This document shows positions 1-6,510 of a stretch of 12,816 nt of DNA, piece after piece. The DNA is from an uncultured Eubacteriales bacterium (GTDB lineage: Bacteria; Bacillota; Clostridia; Oscillospirales; Oscillospiraceae), in NCBI GenBank assembly GCA_905201305.1, contig CAJKNS010000051.1, positions 1-12,816 on the forward strand, in the 5' to 3' direction. Below the pieces are notes generated by a model. It saw only the letters and a program-made list of their open reading frames with translations. It was not told the origin of the DNA and ran no database searches. Each line of letters starts with the position of its first letter. Position 1 is the stretch's first letter. The position numbers were made by a program, and so were the translations under genes.

Positions 1-495
1 GTGGAGGACAAGGTCATCCAGCATGAGACGATTGCCGCGCTCTGCCCGACCTCGGTCAACACCATCCGCGTCGCGACGCTGCTGGGCGACAAAAAGGAAG
101 GCATCGTCTACGCCTATATCCGCATCGGCAACGGCAAGGTGATGGACAACGTCGATTGCGGCGGCATGGCCGCGCCGATCAATCTGGATACGGGCGTGAT
201 CAGCGGTGTGGGCGCGAACAAGGCGGGCGAGACCTTTGAATTCCACCCGATGACCGGCAAGCGCATCCCCGGCACGCAGATCCCCTACTGGGAGGAGGTC
301 AAGGCGATGTGCCTGAAGGCGATGCACGTCGTTCCGCAGGTGCGCTTTGTCGCCTGGGACGTGGCGATTACGCCGAATGGTCCGGTGTTCATCGAGGGCA
401 ACTCCTTCCCGAGCCACGCCATTCCGCAGTTCGCCGCCCACTTCCCGGATGGCATCGGCATCCTGCCGCGATTCGAGGCGTTTATCGACCTATGA
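1..495 (+). CDS. Sugar-transfer-associated ATP-grasp protein, C-terminal part (5' truncated)
   Basis: The frame is open from base 1 and ends at TGA 493-495, so the gene starts upstream of the window; the GTG at base 1 is probably just an internal Val codon. The visible 164 residues look like the C-terminal half of the ATP-grasp family found in polysaccharide and exopolysaccharide loci (ATPgrasp_ST type). Seen: SVNTIRV at residues 18-24, a Gly-rich DCGGMAAPIN stretch at 52-61, and a metal/ATP-binding end with WD at 119-120 and IEGN at 131-134, where Glu132 and Asn134 fit the E-x-N Mg2+ ligands of ATP-grasp enzymes. The substrate is not known for this family. The stop overlaps the next start as ATGA, suggesting translational coupling. 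GC is high and Ile codons are mostly ATC (about 13 ATC to 3 ATT), unlike genes after base ~800. Confidence 0.75.
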   Translation: MEDKVIQHETIAALCPTSVNTIRVATLLGDKKEGIVYAYIRIGNGKVMDNVDCGGMAAPINLDTGVISGVGANKAGETFEFHPMTGKRIPGTQIPYWEEVKAMCLKAMHVVPQVRFVAWDVAITPNGPVFIEGNSFPSHAIPQFAAHFPDGIGILPRFEAFIDL

Positions 496-974
496 TCTGC
501 ACGCTTTGCCCCAGAAACTGCGGCGCGGAGCGCGCGCCGGAGCGCGGCACGGGCGTTTGCCGCATGGGTGCGCTGCCCAAAATCGCGCGGGCGGCGCTGC
601 ACCGGTGGGAGGAGCCCTGCATCAGCGGCACGCGCGGCAGCGGCGCGGTGTTCTTTTCCGGCTGCGGGCTGCGGTGCGTGTTCTGCCAGAACGAAAGCAT
701 CAGCCAGCGGGGCGAGGGGAAGATCGTCACGCCGAAGCGGCTTTCGGAGATCTTCCGCGAGCTGGAGGCGCAGGGCGCAGCGGAAAAGGCGGCGGAGATT
801 CAGGAAAAGACGGCACTGATGCCAGACTATGAAGCGCCGGTAGACAATGCTGCCGCCAGTACCTCTCTGGCAGGTGTAGCGGGCAGCGTTATGACCTTTG
901 TGCTGGCTGGCGCGGCAGGCGGTGTAATTCTCGCGGTAAAGAAGCGGAAGAAAAAAGCGGCGGAAAAGGAGTAA
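492..974 (+). CDS. Chimeric ORF: PflX-like radical SAM N-terminus joined to a PDGLE (CbiN/LarN) C-terminus
   Basis: The ATG at 492 overlaps the previous stop (ATGA). Residues 1 to about 96 look like the start of a PflX/COG1313-type radical SAM protein: CTLCPRNCG at 3-11, Cys23, and the cluster motif Cys58-x3-Cys62-x2-Cys65 followed by QN. That family normally continues for well over 200 residues, but here homology stops just after the ELEAQGA-like helix. Residues from about 101 on (AEIQEKTALMPDYEAP, then TSLAGVAGS at 124-132, a membrane segment at about 126-149 and a Lys-rich tail) match the end of the PDGLE domain that forms the small subunit of nickel/cobalt ECF transporters. A cut-short radical SAM enzyme carrying a transporter tail is unlikely to be functional. 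The PDGLE part belongs to the downstream cbiQ-cbiO-lar operon, where it would be the LarN/CbiN end of the nickel importer; its N-terminal part and any CbiM/LarM portion are missing. Confidence 0.7.
   Translation: MICTLCPRNCGAERAPERGTGVCRMGALPKIARAALHRWEEPCISGTRGSGAVFFSGCGLRCVFCQNESISQRGEGKIVTPKRLSEIFRELEAQGAAEKAAEIQEKTALMPDYEAPVDNAAASTSLAGVAGSVMTFVLAGAAGGVILAVKKRKKKAAEKE
765..795. other. Probable breakpoint between two unrelated sequences
   Basis: Within about 30 bases the encoded protein changes from radical SAM to PDGLE type with the frame preserved. GC drops from about 62-75 % (60-base samples at 1-60 and 541-600) to about 57-58 % (samples at 901-960 and 1081-1140), and Ile codon preference changes from ATC to ATT. 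The joint is rich in short repeats of GCG, GGC and GGAAAAG type, which could supply microhomology for recombination or for a false overlap in assembly. The exact base cannot be fixed by eye. Confidence 0.6.
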
Positions 975-980
975 GCGTTC

Positions 981-1790
981 ATGACGGATATTCGCAGCAA
1001 AACCAGGGAGCTATATGCGCTGGAGCAGCTGGCGGATGGAGAAACTATTCTCCACCGGCTGCATCCCATGGCAAAGCTGTTGGGCTGCATCGGATATCTG
1101 GTGTGCCTGATTTCCCTTCGAAGCGGCAGCCTTGGACAGATGGCAGCCTTCTGCTTTTATCCGGTAATCGTGCTGGCGCTGGGCGAGGTACCCTTTGGCA
1201 TGGTGTTCCGCCGATGTCTGATCGTATTGCCCTTCTGTCTGCTGATGAGCCTTGGAAATCTCCTGACCCAGCGGCATGTTTTGCTGATGCTGGGTCCGAT
1301 TCCGGTGACGGAGGGCCTGATTTCCAGTCTGGGCATTCTGATTCGTGCGGTTCTGTCAGTGGCAGCGGTGCTGGCACTGATTGCGGTGACGCCGTTTCCG
1401 CAGCTCACCGGGGCATTGGGCAGACTCCATGTGCCAGGAACATTGATTGCACTGTTGGAGATGACCTACCGCTATGTGGGCGTACTTATGGACGAGGCGG
1501 GGCATATGTCCGATGCCTATCATCTGCGCGCGCCGAACCGCAGGGGGCTGGAAATGCGCCATATGGGGCCGTTTGTGGGCAGTTTGCTGCTCCGGAGCTT
1601 TGATCGGGCGGAGCGGATTTACGGCGCCATGCGATGCCGGGGCTACGGCGGACAATGGCATGTAGGGCGTGGTGCTCCGATGCATATAAGAGATGCTTGT
1701 TATTTGGCTTTGGTGCTGGGCAGCTCGGTGCTGTTTCGGCTGACAGATGTTGCAGGATGGCTGGGAGGTGTGTTATCATACTGGATGTAA
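981..1790 (+). CDS. cbiQ: Nickel/cobalt ECF transporter T component (CbiQ/LarQ)
   Basis: This 269-residue membrane protein has the usual length of CbiQ/EcfT proteins, which couple the ATPase to the substrate-binding membrane subunits of energy-coupling-factor importers. Several hydrophobic segments are visible (about residues 32-50, 52-70, 76-95, 113-138, 238-254). The cytoplasmic coupling region after residue 160 carries the two Arg/Gly-containing signatures of the family: the YRYVGVLMDEAGHM...AYHLRAPNRRG stretch (163-189) and AMRCRGYGG at 216-224. An AAGGAG sequence lies 10 bases before the ATG. It sits between the PDGLE fragment and the ATPase gene and overlaps the latter's start. With larE, larB and larC downstream, the substrate is most likely Ni2+, so larQ is the better functional name; substrate specificity is inferred from context. 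Confidence 0.9.
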   Translation: MTDIRSKTRELYALEQLADGETILHRLHPMAKLLGCIGYLVCLISLRSGSLGQMAAFCFYPVIVLALGEVPFGMVFRRCLIVLPFCLLMSLGNLLTQRHVLLMLGPIPVTEGLISSLGILIRAVLSVAAVLALIAVTPFPQLTGALGRLHVPGTLIALLEMTYRYVGVLMDEAGHMSDAYHLRAPNRRGLEMRHMGPFVGSLLLRSFDRAERIYGAMRCRGYGGQWHVGRGAPMHIRDACYLALVLGSSVLFRLTDVAGWLGGVLSYWM

Positions 1791-2494
1791 AAGAATTGTC
1801 CTTTTCCTATCCGGATGGAACCCAGGGGCTGAGGCAGGTGCAGTTCCATCTGTCGCCCGGAGAACGGGTGGCGCTGATCGGAGCCAACGGCGCGGGAAAG
1901 ACCACGCTGCTTTTAACGCTGGTGGGACTGCTCAGCGGACAGGGGGAGATTACCGTAGACGGACTTCCTCTTAATGAAAAAAATCTTCCCCAGATTCGAC
2001 AGCGAATGGGCATGGTATTTCAGAATCCGGACGACCAGCTGTTTCTGCCCACTGTCTATCAGAACGTGGCATTTGGGCTGGAGAATATGGGGCTTTCCGG
2101 GGCAGAGGTACAGGCGCGCACGGAAAAAACACTGGAGCGCCTGGGAATTTCGGAGCTCCGGGACCGGCAATCACAGCGGCTCAGCGGCGGAGAAAAGCGA
2201 ATGACGGCGCTGGCAACGGTGCTTGCCATGGAGCCGGAAATTCTGCTACTGGACGAACCCACCGCATTCCTGGACCCCAAAGCCCGGCGCCGGCTGATTC
2301 AGGTGCTGGATACCCTGGATCAGACCATGTTGGTGGCAACCCATGACCTGACCTTTGCACTGGAAACCTGCAAGCGATCTTTGGTGCTGACGGATGGCGC
2401 GGTGTTTGCCGATGGACCGTCTAAGGAATTGCTGTTTGACGATCATCTCATGGAAGCTGGCGGCGTGGAAGCAATCCGCGCCTATGGCGCATAG
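1757..2494 (+). CDS. cbiO: Nickel/cobalt ECF transporter ATP-binding protein (CbiO/LarO)
   Basis: An ABC ATPase that powers the ECF-type metal importer. All motifs are present, numbered from the ATG at 1757: Walker A GANGAGKTT (42-50), Q-loop Gln89 in VFQNPDDQ, signature LSGGE (143-147), Walker B LLLDEP (163-168) and the switch His196. Length is 245 residues, normal for CbiO. The start is uncertain. The ATG at 1757 lies inside cbiQ with only a weak ribosome site. A far better Shine-Dalgarno (GGGAGG at 1763-1768) sits 6 bases before an ATC codon at 1775, from which the protein would begin I/M-I-L-D-V-K-E-L-S-F like typical CbiO proteins. Overlap with cbiQ implies translational coupling, and larE begins 15 bases after the stop. 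Confidence 0.92.
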   Translation: MAGRCVIILDVKELSFSYPDGTQGLRQVQFHLSPGERVALIGANGAGKTTLLLTLVGLLSGQGEITVDGLPLNEKNLPQIRQRMGMVFQNPDDQLFLPTVYQNVAFGLENMGLSGAEVQARTEKTLERLGISELRDRQSQRLSGGEKRMTALATVLAMEPEILLLDEPTAFLDPKARRRLIQVLDTLDQTMLVATHDLTFALETCKRSLVLTDGAVFADGPSKELLFDDHLMEAGGVEAIRAYGA

Positions 2495-2509
2495 AAAGGG
2501 CGCACAATT

Positions 2510-3247
2510 ATGACATTACAGGAATTTTTTAAAGAGCATCCTAAGGTGGCGCTGGGCTTTTCCGGCGGCGTGGATTCCTCTTATCTGCTCTATGCGGCAA
2601 AGCAGGCGGGGGCGGATGTTCGTCCCTACTTTGCAAAGACGCAGTTTCAGCCCCAGTTTGAGCTGGAAGACGCCAAGCGATTGGCGGAGCTGGTGGGCAT
2701 CGAGCTGACGGTGCTGCCCTATGACGTTCTGCCAGCCGCGGGTTTTAATCCTCCGGACCGGTGCTACTACTGTAAGACGGCGCTGTTTGGAGCGCTGGTG
2801 GCGCAGGCAAAGGCAGACGGCTATGATACCATTATCGACGGTACCAATGCCTCTGACGATGCGGGAGATCGCCCGGGCATGAAGGCGCTTCAGGAGATGC
2901 AGGTGCTCTCGCCTCTGCGGCTGTGCGGACTGACCAAGCAGGAGATTCGTGAGCGGTCGAAGGAAGCGGAACTGTTCACCTGGAATAAGCCCTCCTATGC
3001 CTGCCTTGCCACCCGGTTCCCCTCGGGGGTGCAGATTACGGAAGAAGGACTGAAAAAGGTAGAACAGGCAGAGAGCGCGCTGTTCCGGCTGGGCTTTACG
3101 GATTTCCGGGTGCGGGTATATCATGATGCGGCTCGGATTCAGTTGCCAAAGGACCAGATGGAGCAGGGGCTTGCCAAACGGCAGGAGATTTTAGCGGAGC
3201 TGCGTCCGCTGTTTGCGGGCGTATTCTTGGATCTGGAGGGACGATAA
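2510..3247 (+). CDS. larE: LarE, ATP-dependent sulfur transferase of NPN cofactor synthesis
   Basis: LarE adenylates pyridinium-3,5-biscarboxylic acid mononucleotide and replaces carboxylate oxygen with sulfur, the second step in making the nickel-pincer nucleotide. The 245-residue protein carries the N-type PP-loop SGGVDSS (18-24) and the conserved block KPSYACLATR, whose Cys165 aligns with the sacrificial cysteine of Lactobacillus plantarum LarE. It also has a CxxC pair, Cys85 and Cys88 in PPDRCYYCK. LarE proteins with three such cysteines, like that of Thermotoga maritima, are known to bind a [4Fe-4S] cluster and to use it for sulfur transfer rather than sacrificing their own cysteine; I infer the same here. 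An AAAGGG ribosome site precedes the ATG. The stop TAA overlaps the larB start by one base (TAATG). Confidence 0.93.
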   Translation: MTLQEFFKEHPKVALGFSGGVDSSYLLYAAKQAGADVRPYFAKTQFQPQFELEDAKRLAELVGIELTVLPYDVLPAAGFNPPDRCYYCKTALFGALVAQAKADGYDTIIDGTNASDDAGDRPGMKALQEMQVLSPLRLCGLTKQEIRERSKEAELFTWNKPSYACLATRFPSGVQITEEGLKKVEQAESALFRLGFTDFRVRVYHDAARIQLPKDQMEQGLAKRQEILAELRPLFAGVFLDLEGR

Positions 3248-4005
3248 TGGAGCAGCAGGAGATCAGAGCCATGCTGGAGCAGGTGGCGCAGGGAGCCATG
3301 AGTGTGGACGATGCGGTGCTGAAGCTGAAAAAAGCTCCCTATGAGGACTTGGGCTTTGCAAAAATCGACACCCATCGGGCACTGCGCCAAGGGGCAGCGG
3401 AAGTGATCTATGGGGCTGGAAAAACTGCCTGGCAAATTGCGGAGATCGCATCGGCAATGTATGAAAAGGGGCAGAAAACCATTCTGATTACCCGAATGGA
3501 CCAGGAAAAAGCGGATTTTGTAGCGGAAAAGCTGCCCCTAAAGTACGATACCATGAGCCGTGTGGGCATCGTTGGAGAGCTGCCTGCCATTACGGGAAAC
3601 GGCACCATTGTGGTGGCAACCGGCGGTACATCGGATGTTCCGGTGGCAGAGGAAGCGGCGCTGACGGCGGAAGCACTGGGCAACCGTGTGGTGCGGCTTT
3701 ATGACGTGGGCGTTGCGGGGCTCCACCGGCTGCTCAGCCATTTGGATGAGATTATGGACGCAAGGGTAATTGTTGCCATTGCGGGCATGGAAGGCGCCCT
3801 TGCCAGCGTCATTGGCGGACTGGCGGACTGCCCGGTGATTGCGGTTCCTACCTCGGTGGGCTACGGTGCGAATTTTGGCGGGCTGTCTGCGCTGCTGAGC
3901 ATGCTGAATTCCTGCGCCAGCGGCACCAGCGTAGTGAATATTGATAACGGATTTGGGGCTGGCTATCTTGCCAGTATGATTGCGCATATAGGAGGAGACA
4001 AATGA
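3247..4005 (+). CDS. larB: LarB, pyridinium-3,5-biscarboxylic acid mononucleotide synthase
   Basis: LarB carboxylates the pyridinium ring of nicotinic acid adenine dinucleotide and hydrolyses the product, the first committed step of NPN synthesis. The 252-residue length is typical. After a variable helical N-terminus, the C-terminal part resembles AIR carboxylase (PurE): ATGGTSDVPVAEEA at 124-137, AGMEGALASVIGGL at 179-192 and VPTSVGYG at 200-207. Glu182 and Cys223 (NSCASG) sit two positions from the L. plantarum catalytic residues Glu180 and Cys221, so the active site looks intact. A GGAGGG ribosome site precedes the ATG inside the end of larE. The stop overlaps the larC start as ATGA, indicating coupled translation. 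Confidence 0.93.
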   Translation: MEQQEIRAMLEQVAQGAMSVDDAVLKLKKAPYEDLGFAKIDTHRALRQGAAEVIYGAGKTAWQIAEIASAMYEKGQKTILITRMDQEKADFVAEKLPLKYDTMSRVGIVGELPAITGNGTIVVATGGTSDVPVAEEAALTAEALGNRVVRLYDVGVAGLHRLLSHLDEIMDARVIVAIAGMEGALASVIGGLADCPVIAVPTSVGYGANFGGLSALLSMLNSCASGTSVVNIDNGFGAGYLASMIAHIGGDK

Positions 4006-5321
4006 AGACACTGTATCTCGAATGCAAAATGGGTGCAGCAGGGGATATGCTCATGGGCGCGCTGCTGGAGCTGTTTCCCGAGCCGGAGCAGGAGCTGAAC
4101 CGGCTCAATGGATTGGGCATCCCGGGCGTAACCTATGCCATGGAGAAAACGGAGAAGTGCGGCATTCTGGGCACCCATGTAACCGTAACGGTAAACGGGC
4201 AAGAGGAGTACAGCCACGACCATGTGCACGACCATGAGCATGGACATGACCATGAGCATGAGCATGAACATCATCATGACCATGCCATGGAGGCGCAGGA
4301 GCACCGTCATGAGCACGAGCACGAGCATGACCATGAGCATCATCACGAGCATGACCATGACCATGACCACGCGCACACCCATCACCATACCAGCATGGCG
4401 GATATCACCCATATCATGTCCCACCTGCCGCTGCCGGAGACGGTGCGGGAGCAGGCGCTGGGGGTTTACCAGTCCATTGCCCAGGCGGAAAGCAGGGCGC
4501 ATGGAAAGCCCGTGGAGGAAATCCACTTCCATGAGGTGGGAGCAATGGATGCGGTGGCAGATGTGGTGGGCGTTTGCATGCTGATGGATCGGCTGAAGGT
4601 GGATCAGGTCTGCGCATCTCCGGTACATGTGGGCTCCGGTCATGTGCACTGTGCCCATGGCATTCTGCCGGTTCCCGCTCCTGCCACGGCGGACTTGCTC
4701 AGAGGGATTCCCAGCTATGGAGGAGAGATTCCGGGCGAGCTTTGCACCCCCACCGGCGCGGCGCTGCTGCGGCAGTTTGCAGGAACGTTCGGACCCATGC
4801 CCCAGATGGCGGTGGAGAAGATCGGCTATGGCATGGGCAGCAAGGATTTTCCCATGGCAAACTGTGTCCGTGCCATGCTGGGTCAGACGGAGCATACCCC
4901 CGGAGACCAGGTGGTGGAGCTCCAGTGCAATCTGGACGACATGACCCCGGAGGATGTGGGCTATGCGGTGGAAGTGCTGCTGGAAAACGGTGCTTTGGAT
5001 GTTTACACCACTGCCATTCAGATGAAGAAAAATCGTCCCGGTATTCTCTTGAACGTCCTCTGTCATCCGGAGCAGCGGGAGCAGATGGTTCGGCTGCTGT
5101 TCCGGCATACCACAACGCTGGGTATCCGGGAGACGGAGCATCGGCGGTATACGCTGGAGCGTTCGACCCATTCGGCGCAGACACCTTGGGGCGCAGTTGA
5201 CGTCAAGCGGGCGCAGGGCTGGGGAATTACCCGGGAAAAGCCGGAGTTTGACCAGCTCCATGACATTGCAAAAAAAGAGAACCTCAGCATGGAAGAGGTT
5301 CGAAACGTGCTAAAGGGATAA
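4002..5321 (+). CDS. larC: LarC, nickel-pincer cofactor cyclometallase (single-frame, His-rich)
   Basis: LarC inserts nickel into the dithio-pyridinium nucleotide (CTP-dependent in the characterised enzyme), completing the NPN cofactor. The 439-residue frame covers both the LarC1-like part (start ECKMGAAGDMLMGALLE, then EEIHFHEVGAMDAVADVVG at 172-190 and CTPTGAALL at 248-256) and the LarC2-like part (ELQCNLDDMTPEDVG at 306-320, ATP/CTP-binding end to 439). In L. plantarum the two parts are joined by a programmed ribosomal frameshift; none is needed here. Between residues 71 and 130 lies a low-complexity insert with 30 His in 60 residues mixed with Asp and Glu, probably a nickel-binding or nickel-buffering segment. 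The ribosome site GGAGGAG lies 4 bases before the ATG, and the gene overlaps larB by 4 bases. It is the last gene of the operon. Confidence 0.95.
   Translation: MKTLYLECKMGAAGDMLMGALLELFPEPEQELNRLNGLGIPGVTYAMEKTEKCGILGTHVTVTVNGQEEYSHDHVHDHEHGHDHEHEHEHHHDHAMEAQEHRHEHEHEHDHEHHHEHDHDHDHAHTHHHTSMADITHIMSHLPLPETVREQALGVYQSIAQAESRAHGKPVEEIHFHEVGAMDAVADVVGVCMLMDRLKVDQVCASPVHVGSGHVHCAHGILPVPAPATADLLRGIPSYGGEIPGELCTPTGAALLRQFAGTFGPMPQMAVEKIGYGMGSKDFPMANCVRAMLGQTEHTPGDQVVELQCNLDDMTPEDVGYAVEVLLENGALDVYTTAIQMKKNRPGILLNVLCHPEQREQMVRLLFRHTTTLGIRETEHRRYTLERSTHSAQTPWGAVDVKRAQGWGITREKPEFDQLHDIAKKENLSMEEVRNVLKG
4212..4391 (+). repeat. His/Asp/Glu-coding hexamer-type low-complexity repeat in larC
   Basis: The DNA is a degenerate run of CATGAC, CATGAG and CACGAC units, encoding alternating His with Asp or Glu. 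Half of the 60 residues are His. Because CAT is common and the reverse strand reads ATG, the antisense frames look like Met-rich proteins, which is an artefact. Such short tandem units are expected to change length by slippage without breaking the frame when 6 bases are gained or lost. Confidence 0.85.
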
Positions 5322-5325
5322 GAGG

Positions 5326-5368
5326 TCCCCCTGATGAACCGGAAAACCGGCGATATCAGGGGGATTTT
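5326..5368 (+). terminator. Rho-independent terminator of the nickel/lar operon
   Basis: TCCCCCTGAT (5326-5335) pairs perfectly with ATCAGGGGGA (5355-5364), a 10-bp stem. A second small hairpin, CCGG-AAAA-CCGG (5339-5350), lies in the loop, and TTTT follows at 5365-5368. It starts 5 bases after the larC stop and lies between larC and the convergent minus-strand gene. On the minus strand no T-run follows the stem, so it appears to act only on plus-strand transcripts. Confidence 0.88.
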
Positions 5369-5370
5369 GC

Positions 5371-5835
5371 TTATCCTTCGGTCATATCCTCGGTGGTAAC
5401 GGGCGCTTTGGGCATTTTGACGCCCAGCTCAATCAGCTCGTTGCAGGGGTTCATGAACTCCCGGTACAGGCAGATCTTTCCGTCACGGAACAGGAATTTG
5501 TGGACATAATGGTCCTTGTGGTGAACCGGTCTGCCGGAAACGTAGGAGGTTCCCTCACCATCGCATTCCACCAAAAAGCTGTTGGGATCGTCAGAACAGA
5601 AAATCTCGATGTTGCTGAAGCCCCAGTCCGGGAAGTTTTTGCAGTTGAACTTGTCTCCCTGACGGATGTTGTCGATGCCGGAAATCACCAGAGATTCACC
5701 GGTGGCAGTGTACTGTAGTCCTGTGGTCGCGTCGTCGGTGAACATCTGCCAGCGGTTTTCCCGCTCCTGTCCCACCATTGCCATGTACTTTTCTACAATG
5801 GCACGATTTTGCTGCCGGGTTTCGTCGTTTGTCAT
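5371..5835 (-). CDS. PhzA/PhzB-like protein (NTF2/SnoaL fold)
   Basis: A 154-residue protein whose features resemble PhzA/PhzB of phenazine producers: N-terminal RxxNRAIVEKYM (7-18), FPDWGFSNIEIF (68-79), DDPNSFLVECDGEG (82-95), a HxxHKFLFRDGKI stretch, and REFMNP (125-130), where Glu126 appears to correspond to the catalytic acid of PhzA/B. PhzA/B joins two aminocyclohexenone units into the phenazine skeleton, but no other phz gene is present, so a phenazine role is not supported. Related NTF2-fold proteins also serve as small hydrolases or isomerases, and the real substrate is unknown. The ATG is preceded by GGAGGG at good spacing. It is transcribed towards larC, with only the larC terminator between them, and has its own promoter region upstream. 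Confidence 0.8.
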   Translation of the reverse strand: MTNDETRQQNRAIVEKYMAMVGQERENRWQMFTDDATTGLQYTATGESLVISGIDNIRQGDKFNCKNFPDWGFSNIEIFCSDDPNSFLVECDGEGTSYVSGRPVHHKDHYVHKFLFRDGKICLYREFMNPCNELIELGVKMPKAPVTTEDMTEG

Positions 5836-5875
5836 GATGTATTCTCCCTCCGTGTTTGTCCATACAGGTAAAATA

Positions 5876-5889
5876 GTTTCATTTGAAAC
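5876..5889. promoter_or_regulatory. Operator-like palindrome just downstream of the promoter
   Basis: GTTTCA-TT-TGAAAC is a perfect two-fold repeat with 6-bp arms, placed 6 bases downstream of the -10 box of the PhzA/B-like gene, about where transcription starts. This is the usual position of a repressor operator. The binding protein is not identified in the window. Confidence 0.4.
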
Positions 5890-5895
5890 AATCCT

Positions 5896-5924
5896 ATCAT
5901 ACTATGTTTTTGGCGGTTTGAAAA
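5896..5924 (-). promoter_or_regulatory. Sigma-70-type promoter of the PhzA/B-like gene
   Basis: On the minus strand TTTTCA (5919-5924) and TATGAT (5896-5901) are separated by 17 bases; the -10 box matches TATAAT at 5 of 6 positions and the -35 at 4 of 6. The leader to the ATG is about 55 bases. The surrounding DNA is AT-rich compared with the genes. Confidence 0.5.
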
Positions 5925-5939
5925 GGAAAAATTCGAATT

Positions 5940-6452
5940 TTATGCATCTCCGGCAGGTGCATCCCCGGGCAGTACGGAGAATTCTTCGTTATAGACAAGG
6001 CTGCCGTCTGTATAGAACCAAACCAGACTTGCGGTACTTCCATCCTGGAACGTAAAGCTTGCAGTCAGATCGCTGTTGCCGTCCTCGTCAAGATCGGTAA
6101 AGTCACAGTCCTGAAGTGCTTCCGCTGCACCGGACAGCGGCTGGGAATATTTTTCCACTGCCAGAAGCTGCCCGCCTGAGGCGCTGTCCCAAAGGGTGAT
6201 TTCCACGTCACTGACCTCCAGATAGACGGTGGTATCCTTACCGCCCAGCAGAATGGAGTAGGTGATGGTGCGTTCAGGGGCAGGCGCTGCGGTGGGCTCT
6301 GCCTGGATTGGTGCGGGAGTTGCGGACGGTTGTACGTCGGCAGTTGTGACAGAGGTGGAAGTACGGGCAACTGATACTTTGGTGCAGGCGGTCAGTATGC
6401 AGACCAAAGTAATGGTGGCAGCGAGAAAAATGTGTTTTTTTGTATGTTTCAT
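5940..6452 (-). CDS. Small secreted lipoprotein of unknown function
   Basis: The frame is open upstream to 6818, but the ATG at 6450-6452 is preceded by AAAGGAG at 8-base spacing and starts a clear lipoprotein signal peptide: KHTKKH, a hydrophobic core at residues 8-20, and lipobox LTAC with lipidated Cys23. A Thr/Pro/Ala-rich linker follows (about 30-60). The mature domain (61-170) is probably beta-rich and contains DLDEDGNSDL (120-129), an EF-hand-like Asp-rich loop common in clostridial surface lipoproteins that may bind Ca2+. I do not recognise the family. It lies 53 bases downstream of the alpha/beta hydrolase and may share its transcript. The last bases overlap a 14-bp palindrome, AAAATTCGAATTTT (5928-5941). 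Confidence 0.8.
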   Translation of the reverse strand: MKHTKKHIFLAATITLVCILTACTKVSVARTSTSVTTADVQPSATPAPIQAEPTAAPAPERTITYSILLGGKDTTVYLEVSDVEITLWDSASGGQLLAVEKYSQPLSGAAEALQDCDFTDLDEDGNSDLTASFTFQDGSTASLVWFYTDGSLVYNEEFSVLPGDAPAGDA

Positions 6453-6486
6453 GATTGTTGCTCCTTTCGATTTTGCCATTCTGCTT

Positions 6487-6510
6487 TCTGACGAAAAATC
6501 TCTCGTCAGA
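6487..6510 (-). repeat. 8-bp inverted repeat at the hydrolase stop codon
   Basis: TCTGACGA (6487-6494) and TCGTCAGA (6503-6510) form a perfect 8-bp stem with an 8-base loop, overlapping the hydrolase stop codon. No T-run follows on either strand, so it is not a canonical terminator. It could stabilise or process a hydrolase-lipoprotein transcript. Confidence 0.45.

Noticed and set aside
4850..4925. Possible programmed frameshift site in larC, as in Lactobacillus plantarum
   Set aside because: The zero frame is open through the LarC1/LarC2 junction, so no frameshift is needed.
3963..5261. 432-codon minus-strand frame with Met/Val-rich middle
   Set aside because: It is antisense to larC, and its repeats are the reverse reading of the His-rich CATGAC/CATGAG DNA. 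No ribosome site or family resemblance.
5371..5835. Phenazine biosynthesis locus suggested by the PhzA/B-like protein
   Set aside because: No other phenazine genes (phzC-G types) are present; the neighbours are a lipoprotein and a hydrolase.
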